Source: Candidatus Altimarinota bacterium (GTDB taxonomy: Bacteria; Patescibacteriota; Minisyncoccia; Phycocordibacterales; UBA5272). From it: a stretch of 35,877 nt of DNA. The stretch's first letter is position 1; each line of letters opens with the position of its first letter. The notes under the pieces are model-generated. The model was not told the origin of the DNA. It saw only the letters and a program-made list of their open reading frames with translations, and did no database searches. The DNA is taken from the NCBI GenBank assembly GCA_021734745.1, contig JAIPIK010000011.1, positions 1 through 35,877 of the forward strand, in the 5' to 3' direction. Made by a program: the position numbers and the translations under genes. Positions 16,605-23,186 of the stretch are shown in pieces.

Positions 16605-18098
16605 TTATACAGCAGGATTGCTTGTTTGTTCTTCTTCGTGGTCTACTGGTTGAAAGTATGGTGGCTTTGCGTGGTGTAGTTGCATAGATAAACTATCAAT
16701 CACATCATCGTGTTGTCCATTTGGAAACACTCTCATTTCATCTAGTAAATCAAAGTTATCCCCAACTAAGAAAATAGATTTACTTTCCCATCTAGGAATC
16801 AAACCTCTTATTCTTAATTCTTTCTGTATACCTCTATGTTTTACTGGGGTGATTGATATAAAGATATTTCTTTTTCTCATTTCATCTTCTAAAAAGGGTT
16901 GAATAGCCATTGTAAAGGTTGTTTCTTCTATCCCTATGAACTGTGGGCTATAAGTTTTATAAACAAAGAATAGATGGTCAATCAAATCTTTACTATTTAC
17001 CTTTAATTTATAAGTCTTTATATACCATTTGTTCCCCCTGTCTACTCGGTTTATAGTTACACCGGTAAAGTCAGCACTTTCTTTTTCACTTACAGCACTG
17101 TCAATCGTTATATAACAGTTAGTTTCTTTTTGAGATACTTCATGTTCGGTTATTGGTTGAGCATATTCTCGCTTAAACTCTGCTGACATTTCGTCAATAG
17201 GTTTGTTCATCATTTCGTATGAGAACACTAGAGAGCCTAGCTGACGTTGTTTGTCCTCTATTGATACTTTACCTGTTTTATTAGCTTCTTCGTCTGTGAG
17301 GGCATATTTAGACTCCCAAGCAGGTTTACCATTCTCTAGTATTACTGGAATGTTTCTTACTCTTATTCCTTTGTCAGTCTTTGCTCTATCTATAAGAAAG
17401 TTTATATTTCCATATTCTGTAATATAATTTCCTAGATATAAAAGAAAACCATTCGGAGCTAAACCAGCCATAGCTTCTGTAATATGTTCACGAACCTGCT
17501 TTGTGTAAGCCTCACTATCCTTTGTTTTATTAGTTTCTATATCATCAAGTATTAAACAGTCTGGTCTTTGGTTTAAGTGTAACCGACCTCTAACTGATTC
17601 TTGTGTGCTGTGAGCTTCAACTCTAACTCCATTTTCACAAACGAAATTGTTAATTCTGTTTTGCTTTATATCATTAATACTCCTTTCTTTACTGAATAGA
17701 ACACCAAAATCGGCTTGTAAGCGTTTGTTGTTAACCATCTCATAAGCTACATCAAACAATATTCGTTCAGAATTTTCACGGTCGAAAGAATCTATATTTA
17801 AATATTTTCTTTTCTTGGTAGCAATAAGCCAAATAACAAATATTTTAGCAATAGAGGTTTTTCCTGATTCTCTGAAAGCAATCCAAACAACTTCTCTTAT
17901 TTTAGACTCTGATAAATCAAAACAATCTTTAAAAAAAGCATAGTGGTAATCAGCCAATTCATACTTAAAATAACTTTGGAAGTAATATAAAGCGAACAAA
18001 CCAAAACTATTCTCTGAAAGAAATAGTCTTTCTTTTTTTACTCCTTCAATCATCTTTAATAACGCTCTTTTATTTATTTTGCCTTGATTTTCCTCCAT
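16605..18098 (-). CDS. terL: Terminase large subunit
   Basis: The 497-aa packaging motor. The ATPase domain has Walker A 'RESGKTS' (about residues 76-82) and Walker B 'LILDDIE' (182-188). The nuclease domain has metal-binding acids in 'YITIDSAVS' (D333), 'GIEET' (E391/E392) and 'HDDVIDSLS' (D464, D465, D468). Both halves are complete, so it should be active in DNA packaging and cleavage at the portal. The N-terminal ~10 codons overlap the end of the HNH gene by 29 bp; a second in-frame ATG at 18053 could be the original start. TerS lies just beyond the HNH gene. Confidence 0.95.
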   Translation of the reverse strand: MEENQGKINKRALLKMIEGVKKERLFLSENSFGLFALYYFQSYFKYELADYHYAFFKDCFDLSESKIREVVWIAFRESGKTSIAKIFVIWLIATKKRKYLNIDSFDRENSERILFDVAYEMVNNKRLQADFGVLFSKERSINDIKQNRINNFVCENGVRVEAHSTQESVRGRLHLNQRPDCLILDDIETNKTKDSEAYTKQVREHITEAMAGLAPNGFLLYLGNYITEYGNINFLIDRAKTDKGIRVRNIPVILENGKPAWESKYALTDEEANKTGKVSIEDKQRQLGSLVFSYEMMNKPIDEMSAEFKREYAQPITEHEVSQKETNCYITIDSAVSEKESADFTGVTINRVDRGNKWYIKTYKLKVNSKDLIDHLFFVYKTYSPQFIGIEETTFTMAIQPFLEDEMRKRNIFISITPVKHRGIQKELRIRGLIPRWESKSIFLVGDNFDLLDEMRVFPNGQHDDVIDSLSMQLHHAKPPYFQPVDHEEEQTSNPAV

Positions 18099-18642
18099 AG
18101 TTATCTGTTTTTAAATGGCAATCGTAACATAAAGTCCTGCCATTATTTATATTCCATAATTCTTCACAACTTTCAGATTTTTCTAAAGTATCTATTTTAT
18201 ATTCAATTAGAATAGATACAAAACTTTTTGGATAGTGGTCAGCATTTAATTTACCTCCTTTCTTTAAGCACCAAATACAAGTAAAGCTATCTCTAGTAAA
18301 TATATCAGAACGCCATTGTCTATATTGAAATGATTGTCTTATTGTTGGTCTTAACTTTGTTCTACCTCCTCTCCAAAGATGTGATAAATCACCTTTTTGT
18401 CTATCACTTATTTGTTTTCGGAGTTCTATCGAAGAATATGCTTTTTTATTTGATTGTCCTATCTTCTTTTTATGTTCTTCTGTATGAGGTATACCTTTTC
18501 TATTTGGTGGGAATATGCCCTTTGCTTTACGAGTTTTACTCATACTCTCACGAGCTTCCTTTGTATGCTTGTAACCTTTAAGACCTGTTTTTATTCCTGT
18601 TTTGTTTTTATTCCAAGGGATATATCCTTTTTTAAAAGCCAT
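18070..18642 (-). CDS. HNH homing endonuclease between terS and terL
   Basis: 190 aa. The N-terminus has 'GYIPWNKNKTG...KHTKEARESMSKTRK' NUMOD-like repeats. The C-terminal HNH region has 'CIWCLKKGGKLNADHYP' and 'GRTLCYDCHLKT'. The second motif reads ADHYP rather than the usual HH or DH form but keeps the His. It sits 1 bp after the terS stop and runs 29 bp into terL. Homing genes between terminase subunits are known in many phages. It probably cuts the junction in relatives that lack it. Confidence 0.85.
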   Translation of the reverse strand: MAFKKGYIPWNKNKTGIKTGLKGYKHTKEARESMSKTRKAKGIFPPNRKGIPHTEEHKKKIGQSNKKAYSSIELRKQISDRQKGDLSHLWRGGRTKLRPTIRQSFQYRQWRSDIFTRDSFTCIWCLKKGGKLNADHYPKSFVSILIEYKIDTLEKSESCEELWNINNGRTLCYDCHLKTDNYGGKSRQNK

Positions 18643-18643
18643 A

Positions 18644-19063
18644 TTATTTACCCAATAGTCCTAATAATTCTATTTGTTCTTCCTTAGATATTGTTTCAGG
18701 GATTAAGTCTTTACCTCCTTTACCAGTTACTTCTTGTCTTTCACTAAATTTACCACTTGCTAGGTTTTTTAGTGTGAATTTTGTCATATCTGCCCTTATA
18801 CTTGTGTTTTCTCTGTCCCCGAGGAATTCTGATAAATTGTCAAGAGCTTTTTGCACTAAAACTGAGTCTTCTAATGCTTCATCTAACCACTTTGGGAGTT
18901 GTGAAGATATGCTTTCTGAATAGTCCTTACTGAATCCTGCTTTTACCCCTGATTGGGTGTAGTTACCAAATGAATCGCTTTTTGGGTCAAGAAAGTTCTT
19001 TAAAAAAGCCTCCTGTTGTGGGTTTAATTCTTTCCAAGTTGCTTTTTCTTTTTTTTCTTCCAT
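18644..19063 (-). CDS. terS: Terminase small subunit
   Basis: 139 aa. 'LNPQQEAFLKNFLDPKSDSFGNYTQSGVKAGFS' is split here as LNPQQEAFLKNFLDPKSDSF then GNYTQSGVKAGFS; it is a terminase-small-type helix-turn-helix pattern that recognises the packaging site. A helical oligomerisation region ('KFTLKNLASGKFSERQEV') and a C-terminal Leu/Gly tail follow. It lies directly before terL apart from the inserted HNH gene. Its ATG overlaps the stop of the 57-aa gene upstream, indicating coupling. Confidence 0.8.
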   Translation of the reverse strand: MEEKKEKATWKELNPQQEAFLKNFLDPKSDSFGNYTQSGVKAGFSKDYSESISSQLPKWLDEALEDSVLVQKALDNLSEFLGDRENTSIRADMTKFTLKNLASGKFSERQEVTGKGGKDLIPETISKEEQIELLGLLGK

Positions 19064-19236
19064 TATATAAAATCTTCTAAGAGTGTAATAGTTTCTTTTA
19101 CTGACTGTTCTTCTTTCTTATCTATGATGTAGAGTTTCTTACTTAGTTCTTTTGTAGATGTTAAACCTACAGCGGAGTTTTTTAAGAAATCCTTTAAGAA
19201 TTTGATATTATCTTTAATTGTCAGATTTTTGCTCAT
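19063..19236 (-). CDS. Small helical protein upstream of terS, 57 aa
   Basis: ATG 19236 to TAA 19063. Entirely helical and charged ('MSKNLTIKDNIKFLKDFLKN'). It overlaps the 53-aa gene by 23 bp and the terS start by one base. Not recognised. Tight coupling with terS suggests a packaging or late-gene accessory role. Confidence 0.55.
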   Translation of the reverse strand: MSKNLTIKDNIKFLKDFLKNSAVGLTSTKELSKKLYIIDKKEEQSVKETITLLEDFI

Positions 19237-19375
19237 CTTCTTTCTTTTCTTCTACTGGTGCTTCTTCTTTGTTTGGTACAATTTGTATTGTTTGAGCTAC
19301 TTGTAAAGTGCAATTATATTCTTTACACAATTCAGTTATTTTTTGATTAAATTCGTCTAGTTTTTCTTTATTCAT
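19214..19375 (-). CDS. Small acidic-tail protein with leaderless start, 53 aa
   Basis: ATG 19375 to TAA 19214. The N-terminal part (MNKEKLDEFNQKITELCKEY) is helical and the C-terminus is Glu/Lys-rich and disordered. It is the first gene after the 19.4-kb promoter, whose -10 ends six bases before the ATG, so the mRNA probably begins at the start codon. Not recognised. Confidence 0.55.
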   Translation of the reverse strand: MNKEKLDEFNQKITELCKEYNCTLQVAQTIQIVPNKEEAPVEEKKEDEQKSDN

Positions 19376-19381
19376 AAGTAT

Positions 19382-19410
19382 ATTATATTATATTCTTAAT
19401 AAGCACGCAA
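19382..19410 (-). promoter_or_regulatory. Terminase-operon promoter, TTGCGT-17-TATAAT
   Basis: TTGCGT (19410-19405) and TATAAT (19387-19382) have a 17-base spacer, and ATG 19375 follows after 6 bases. The -35 lies inside the last codons of the 57-aa Cys-pair gene (19396-19569). The -35 core ACTTGC matches other promoters here. Confidence 0.65.
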
Positions 19411-19569
19411 GTCTTTTTCTATTAAGCTACTTAATAATTGACCATTATTTTGATATAAATCTGTGAGCCATTTCTTTCTATATCCTTTTTTGCATATTTT
19501 ATCACAAAATTGGCTGTATATAGTTATTGGAGTGTATTCTATTTTACAATTTAAGCATCTTTTATTCAT
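19396..19569 (-). CDS. Zinc-ribbon-like small protein, 57 aa
   Basis: ATG 19569 to TAA 19396. Cys5, Cys8, Cys22 and Cys26 ('CLNCK' and 'FCDKICKKGYRKKW') form a CxxC...CxxxC zinc site followed by basic residues, as in small DNA-binding zinc fingers of the HNH-zinc type. The C-terminal half is helical. It overlaps the 44-aa gene by 8 bp. It may be a transcription factor or a stand-alone remnant of an endonuclease zinc module. Confidence 0.6.
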   Translation of the reverse strand: MNKRCLNCKIEYTPITIYSQFCDKICKKGYRKKWLTDLYQNNGQLLSSLIEKDLRAY

Positions 19570-19696
19570 CTGCTTTACACATTATACAGTAATCTACTTC
19601 TTCATTCAACTCAAATGATAATAACCCTTCGTTTATTTTAGAAGCGTCTACACTTTTAAATTCTTGGTCTTCTTTTAGTTTTATTATGTGTTTCAT
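19562..19696 (-). CDS. Small acidic protein, 44 aa
   Basis: ATG 19696 to TAA 19562. An acidic alpha/beta peptide ending 'DYCIMCKADE', with one CxxC pair. Overlaps the next gene by 8 bp. Not recognised; too short for a fold assignment. Confidence 0.45.
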   Translation of the reverse strand: MKHIIKLKEDQEFKSVDASKINEGLLSFELNEEVDYCIMCKADE

Positions 19697-19748
19697 AGTT
19701 ATTTATTCTTTAGTAGGGTTAAAATTTCTTCTTCGTTTGTCATATGTT

Positions 19749-19973
19749 TTATTTATTTGGGTTAAGTTTATAAGAGACAACACAAGGGACTAATTCAAAA
19801 TCAGTCCAATTAAAATTCCACTTATGTTCATAACAGGTTTGGTCAAAATACTCTTTGGCTTGATTTTCTGAATAAAATAAATGAGAAGTCCAAGGGGTAT
19901 CACATCGCTTATTTTTTAACACTAGGAAATTTACCTTCACTTCCTTACTCTTCTTTTGTGATATTTTTTTCAT
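19749..19973 (-). CDS. Hypothetical protein, 74 aa
   Basis: A basic N-terminus (MKKISQKKSKEVKVNF) followed by an aromatic-rich domain with 'EHKWNFNWTDFELVPCVVSY'. It starts ATG 19973 just after the RNA-ligase stop (19979). No family recognised. Its position next to an RNA ligase gives a weak hint at RNA-related function only. Confidence 0.55.
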   Translation of the reverse strand: MKKISQKKSKEVKVNFLVLKNKRCDTPWTSHLFYSENQAKEYFDQTCYEHKWNFNWTDFELVPCVVSYKLNPNK

Positions 19974-19978
19974 AGTTA

Positions 19979-20524
19979 CTAAAAATCTTTAGTTTTAATT
20001 TTATACATTTCTCCATTTTCGCAGTGCCAGACTATCCCCTCTATTCCACAGTCGTTGCCATATTTTGATTTCTGTGCAGGTAGCCAGACTTTTAGTTCCT
20101 CGTAAGTTGTAGGCACATTTTCAAATACTGGAGCTTGGTTAAGAGTGAAAAATACAATTCGGTTAGTAGGTAGATTAAGTGGATTCCCTTGTATATTAGT
20201 TCCTAGAGCCTCGCCAGACCATTCTCCGTCAGGTAATTGAGATAAATCTGTATTTACCAGGGCATCATTTAGCCACTTATCCTCGGAGCTTATAGCTGTA
20301 TCTACATACCACGGCTCTATAATTCCTTTATGTTTCTGTATCTTGTCGGGGTTTCGTCTTTTTTCTAGGCGAACACAAGTACCATTACGCACAGTTACTC
20401 GTACATTCATACCATCTAGCTTTTCAGTAGCTTTTGCTCTTTGCAATTCAAATTGCAATGGTTCTACAAACACATTTATAACCTTTCCATTTTGTCTCTC
20501 AAAAATTGTTTTAATTTTTCTCAT
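19979..20524 (-). CDS. RNA ligase-like nucleotidyltransferase (DUF5565/RLIG1 type)
   Basis: 181 aa. Motif I is 'EKLDGMN', with Lys35 the AMP-accepting lysine and Asp37-Gly38 following. Later motifs include 'GEWSGEALG' (about 103-111), 'EGIVWH' (about 163-168) and a C-terminal motif V 'YKIKTKDF'. The start 'KIKTIFER' and this motif order match DUF5565 proteins, the family I associate with human RLIG1 (C12orf29). It is a minimal catalytic core without a separate C-terminal domain. A likely job is sealing RNA nicks, for example tRNA cut by host defence nucleases, as T4 Rnl1 does. It lies after the serine-recombinase gene, 83 bp downstream. Confidence 0.7.
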   Translation of the reverse strand: MRKIKTIFERQNGKVINVFVEPLQFELQRAKATEKLDGMNVRVTVRNGTCVRLEKRRNPDKIQKHKGIIEPWYVDTAISSEDKWLNDALVNTDLSQLPDGEWSGEALGTNIQGNPLNLPTNRIVFFTLNQAPVFENVPTTYEELKVWLPAQKSKYGNDCGIEGIVWHCENGEMYKIKTKDF

Positions 20525-20607
20525 ACTCTATTCCAGCTTATAGCTGAGTTAATTTATAATGGCTTAATATCCTTTAATCTTTTTTCTACTTCTTTAGTTC
20601 CTCCTTT

Positions 20608-21225
20608 TTAAATTCCATTAGATTCGTTGGGTTCATTTATGGGTTCAATTTTCTTCTTTCGACCGCCTCTTGCCCCGTAATATCGGGCAGAGTAGCAAGT
20701 AAGAATCTTCATAATATCTTCGGCTAATTCCTCTTCATACTTCTTTTCTTTAATTTCCACTATCTCAACAATAATCTCTAAATTTCTAAAAATTGCGTCC
20801 AAGTATTCATATCCAAATCTTGCCAGCCTATCTTTATATTCGATTAAAATCCGTTCAACTTTCCCCTCAAAACACATCTTAATCAGCTTATGTATTCCTT
20901 TTCGTTTTTCGTTTATTCCGCTGGCTATTTCATCTATCATCAAATACTTGTATCCTTTTTCTTCGGCGTGTTTTCTTAATCTGTCTTTTTGTCTTTCAAG
21001 GTTTTCTTTTTGTTTGGCGGTAGAACATCTGGCGTAAATTACGGTTAGCCGTTCTTGCTTTTCTTTCTTAACTCCCATATAAGCGTCAAGGTCATCTTCC
21101 CTGAATCGTCTGTGTTCACCGCTTGTTTTGAAAGAATTTAGCTTGCCGTTATTTGCTAATGTCTTTAACGAATTTATGCTTATGCCGAGATATTTGCTTG
21201 CTTCTGTTATTTTATAAATTTTCAT
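20608..21225 (-). CDS. IS607-family serine recombinase (TnpA-like), no partner tnpB
   Basis: 205 aa. The N-terminal MerR-type helix-turn-helix is 'YKITEASKYLGIS' to 'EHRRFREDDLDAYMG' (1-51). The resolvase catalytic domain begins 'TVIYARCSTAKQKENLERQ', with nucleophile Ser68, and contains 'KDRLARFGYEYL'. The C-terminus 'SARYYGARGGRKKK' is typical of IS607 TnpA. IS607 elements normally also encode TnpB, which is absent on either side. Its ATG overlaps the methyltransferase stop (ATGA), so it is part of an operon rather than an autonomous insertion. It could serve as a phage recombinase or integrase. Confidence 0.85.
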   Translation of the reverse strand: MKIYKITEASKYLGISINSLKTLANNGKLNSFKTSGEHRRFREDDLDAYMGVKKEKQERLTVIYARCSTAKQKENLERQKDRLRKHAEEKGYKYLMIDEIASGINEKRKGIHKLIKMCFEGKVERILIEYKDRLARFGYEYLDAIFRNLEIIVEIVEIKEKKYEEELAEDIMKILTCYSARYYGARGGRKKKIEPINEPNESNGI

Positions 21226-21741
21226 AGGGTTATGTCATTTTCTACTTCATTACCCCAGACATCCCAGCCGTCTCTTTTTTTTCTGGCAAATAATTCTATT
21301 CTAGGTTCTGGCGTATTGCTTTCTAAAATCTCATAAAAAATGTTTGGTTTTTTAGAATGTTCTGTTAGTTTTTCAGTAAATAATGTGTGAATAAATTTTC
21401 CTGTTTGATTGACTGTAATTCTTCCTTTATAACCATATAAAACAAACTCTGTCTTTCTCTTAAATCCCCAGCAAGGAATCCCGTTAGTTTTGTCCCAAGT
21501 AAGTAAACAATGATAGCGGAATCCCCACGCCTTCATAACTTCAAAGGCATCAGGCAAAAAAGTATGTGTCGTCCAAAGGAATAGATTACAGTTATCGTCA
21601 GCAAGTCCAGCCACTGGCAACGCACATATAGCCTCTGTTTTCATTTTAGGATATGGTAATATGGCGTTTGGTCTTGCCTTTTTCATTCTCATCTCTCCCA
21701 AATTCCAAGGGGGGGTCTGCTAAAATTGTCTTGTATTTCAT
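21222..21741 (-). CDS. MT-A70-family DNA N6-adenine methyltransferase, frameshifted in a C7 tract
   Basis: Starts at ATG 21741 (MKYKTILADPP...), overlapping the preceding TGA. The catalytic motif should read ADPPWNLGEM but a run of seven C moves the frame right at DPPW; six C would restore it. The rest is intact in the other frame: 'TEAICALPVAGLADDNCNLF', 'LFLWTTHTFLPDAFEVMKAW' and 'DGWDVWGNEVENDI', the normal MT-A70 core and C-terminus. About 172 aa if repaired. It would methylate adenine in phage DNA, often as protection from restriction. The tract could be an assembly error, a phase switch or programmed frameshifting. Confidence 0.8.
21709..21715 (-). repeat. Homopolymer C7 in the methyltransferase DPPW motif
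   Basis: Seven consecutive G on the plus strand (C on the coding strand). It is among the longest G/C runs seen here, in an AT-rich genome, and lies exactly at the catalytic codons. Removing one base restores ADPPWNLG. Confidence 0.9.
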
Positions 21742-21875
21742 ACGGCAAATTCGCTTATAAGTTTTTCCAACGCTTCAATAAACTCCTCTACTTCTGGTCG
21801 TGGAACAACTATCTTGTCTGAAAACTCCACTATTGTTTCGTTCTCGTCTCTGTGTCTTTTTTTAGTTTTTAACAT
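21738..21875 (-). CDS. Small acidic protein before the methyltransferase, 45 aa
   Basis: ATG 21875 to TGA 21738; the sequence starts MLKTKKRHRDENETIVEF and ends EFIEALEKLISEFAV. A longer frame upstream exists but would overlap the 124-aa gene by 100 bp, so the shorter start (14-bp overlap) is preferred. Its stop overlaps the methyltransferase ATG. Not recognised. Confidence 0.5.
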   Translation of the reverse strand: MLKTKKRHRDENETIVEFSDKIVVPRPEVEEFIEALEKLISEFAV

Positions 21876-22236
21876 ATTGTAATTTTTCTTTAATATCTTT
21901 ATAACCAGCGCCAAGACCATCATAATATCCTTTGTTTCTCGGATTTTCGTGGTCAAGAACATTCTGTGCCGCCCCTCTTATATTCTCATCTAACTCTAAA
22001 CTCAAATTGTTCACATAACTTTTAATTTCAAAACGAATCACATTCATAATCGCATTTGCGTATAGTTTTTCTATTTCGCTTCTATCTTCTTTTAACGGTG
22101 GGTTCCAGTCCACCAATTTTTCAACCAATGGGTTTATAGAAGATATTGTGATTCCACAAGTGCAATAACTCTCATCTTTTTGGATTTTAGGAATACCAAC
22201 ATTTGAATTTATATTGCAATCTTTTTGGTGTTTCAT
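21862..22236 (-). CDS. Hypothetical protein, 124 aa
   Basis: Starts ATG 22236. The N-terminus has scattered Cys (DCNINSNVG, 'SYCTCGI'), and the C-terminal two thirds are helical, with 'FEIKSYVNNLSLELDENIRG' and 'YYDGLGAGYKDIKEKLQ'. No family recognised. It lies in the YopX-methyltransferase-recombinase operon. Confidence 0.5.
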   Translation of the reverse strand: MKHQKDCNINSNVGIPKIQKDESYCTCGITISSINPLVEKLVDWNPPLKEDRSEIEKLYANAIMNVIRFEIKSYVNNLSLELDENIRGAAQNVLDHENPRNKGYYDGLGAGYKDIKEKLQYVKN

Positions 22237-22240
22237 AGTT

Positions 22241-22624
22241 TTATCTTAAAAATTTAATATCCTCAAAAACATTTCCAATAATCTTAAAATTACTTTTTAG
22301 TGTATTTTTACAAAACTTCCACCCACTTGTTTGTTTAGTCTTGTTATCATTCCAATAAAAAGTGAATCCGCCTTCTTCGTTGTCCCACTTAACTACTCTA
22401 TGATATGGGTCTTCGTCAGCCATATCTCTTACCGATGTTTGTTCTGTTTCTAAAATATCACCCTCAAAAACGGCAACACCATTCTTGTCTTGTAACCCAG
22501 TTGATTGTAATGGAATATATGCGTTTACATTTAGATGACCGATAGTAAGGTTCATCGCAGGAACGCCCTCAAGCATTTCTTTTTTATTCCAATCCCAAAA
22601 CTTGAATTTAATTGTTCTGTTCAT
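22241..22624 (-). CDS. YopX family protein, 127 aa
   Basis: Typical YopX phage protein: 'IKFKFWDWNKKEML', 'LQSTGLQDKNGVAVFEGDIL', 'GFTFYWNDN' and the C-terminal 'FKIIGNVFEDIKFL' are the family landmarks in order. Function is not established; these proteins are common in accessory regions of phages of many hosts. Its ATG overlaps the preceding TGA (ATGA). Confidence 0.85.
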   Translation of the reverse strand: MNRTIKFKFWDWNKKEMLEGVPAMNLTIGHLNVNAYIPLQSTGLQDKNGVAVFEGDILETEQTSVRDMADEDPYHRVVKWDNEEGGFTFYWNDNKTKQTSGWKFCKNTLKSNFKIIGNVFEDIKFLR

Positions 22625-22779
22625 ACTTTTTTATCTCTTAATTTATTAACTACTTCCTCTGCCGTATCCATAATCTTCTGTAATTCTTTTATGGATATGA
22701 CTTTTTCTAATGGCTCAAAAAAGTAAACTTTTTCGCCTTCGACCTCGTAATACTCTTTTGTAATGTTTGTGATTTTCAT
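22621..22779 (-). CDS. Small first gene of the accessory operon, 52 aa
   Basis: ATG 22779 to TGA 22621. Mixed charged peptide (MKITNITKEYYEVEGEKVYF) with a helical C-terminus. It is the only clear case here of a full Shine-Dalgarno: AAGGAG at 22794-22789, nine bases before the ATG, itself directly downstream of a strong promoter. Not recognised. Confidence 0.65.
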   Translation of the reverse strand: MKITNITKEYYEVEGEKVYFFEPLEKVISIKELQKIMDTAEEVVNKLRDKKV

Positions 22780-22795
22780 AATATATCACTCCTTA

Positions 22796-22824
22796 ATTAT
22801 AAGTTATTTAATAATAAAAAGCAA
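22796..22824 (-). promoter_or_regulatory. Accessory-operon promoter, TTGCTT-17-TATAAT
   Basis: TTGCTT (22824-22819) and TATAAT (22801-22796), 17-base spacer, followed by AAGGAG and ATG 22779. A DnaA-box-like ATATCCACA lies at 22851-22843, 41 bases before the -10. It would drive the YopX, methyltransferase and recombinase genes. Confidence 0.7.
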
Positions 22825-22950
22825 GTGTTTTTAACCGATTTCTGTGGATATTGTAGGGTTTTTGTAAGCAGTTGCTACCTCGTTCCATATACTTTTTTCA
22901 TAAGAAGCCTTTTGTTAATTGCCTGACTAGGGCTAACTTCCTACATCTAT

Positions 22951-22995
22951 ATTATATTCTTTTCTATAACATACGCAAGTGATAACTGGGGATAA
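22951..22995 (-). promoter_or_regulatory. DnaA-box-like site plus promoter, TTATCCCCA ... TTGCGT-16-TATAAT
   Basis: The 62-aa gene ends TAG (22998-22996), followed directly by TTATCCCCA (22995-22987) and a second half-like GTTATCAC. TTGCGT (22978-22973) and TATAAT (22956-22951) follow. The ~150 bases downstream, before the next promoter, hold no ORF longer than 8 codons, so the transcript may be a leader or small RNA. Confidence 0.6.
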
Positions 22996-23184
22996 CTATT
23001 TATCCTTTTTAGCCCACCTTTTAGCCCTTGCTAATACTAGCCTTTCTGCGAATACATCTTTACCGTATTTTTCTCTTTGTGCTTTGTGGCTTAATTTTGC
23101 CATAGCACTTGGAGTTAAATTACCTTCAAAGATATTTAGTGCTACTGTTTCTTTTAAGTTTTTTTTAAGTTTTTTATCTGTCAT
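22996..23184 (-). CDS. Small basic protein, 62 aa
   Basis: Very rich in Lys/Arg/Ala (MTDKKLKKNLKETVALN ... RAKRWAKKDK). 'GNLTPSAMAKLSHKAQREKYG' has a helix-turn-helix-like look but is too short to be sure. It is the last gene of the recombination operon, ending with TAG just before a DnaA-box-like site. It follows the NinG-like gene with a 2-bp gap. Confidence 0.5.
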   Translation of the reverse strand: MTDKKLKKNLKETVALNIFEGNLTPSAMAKLSHKAQREKYGKDVFAERLVLARAKRWAKKDK

Positions 23185-23186
23185 AA

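Noticed and set aside
19697-19748. 14-codon minus-strand peptide MTNEEEILTLLKNK
   Set aside because: Too short and without a ribosome site to support as a gene, although it fits the gap.
20525-21741. A complete IS607 transposon
   Set aside because: No tnpB, no recognisable ends, and the recombinase is translationally coupled to the methyltransferase.
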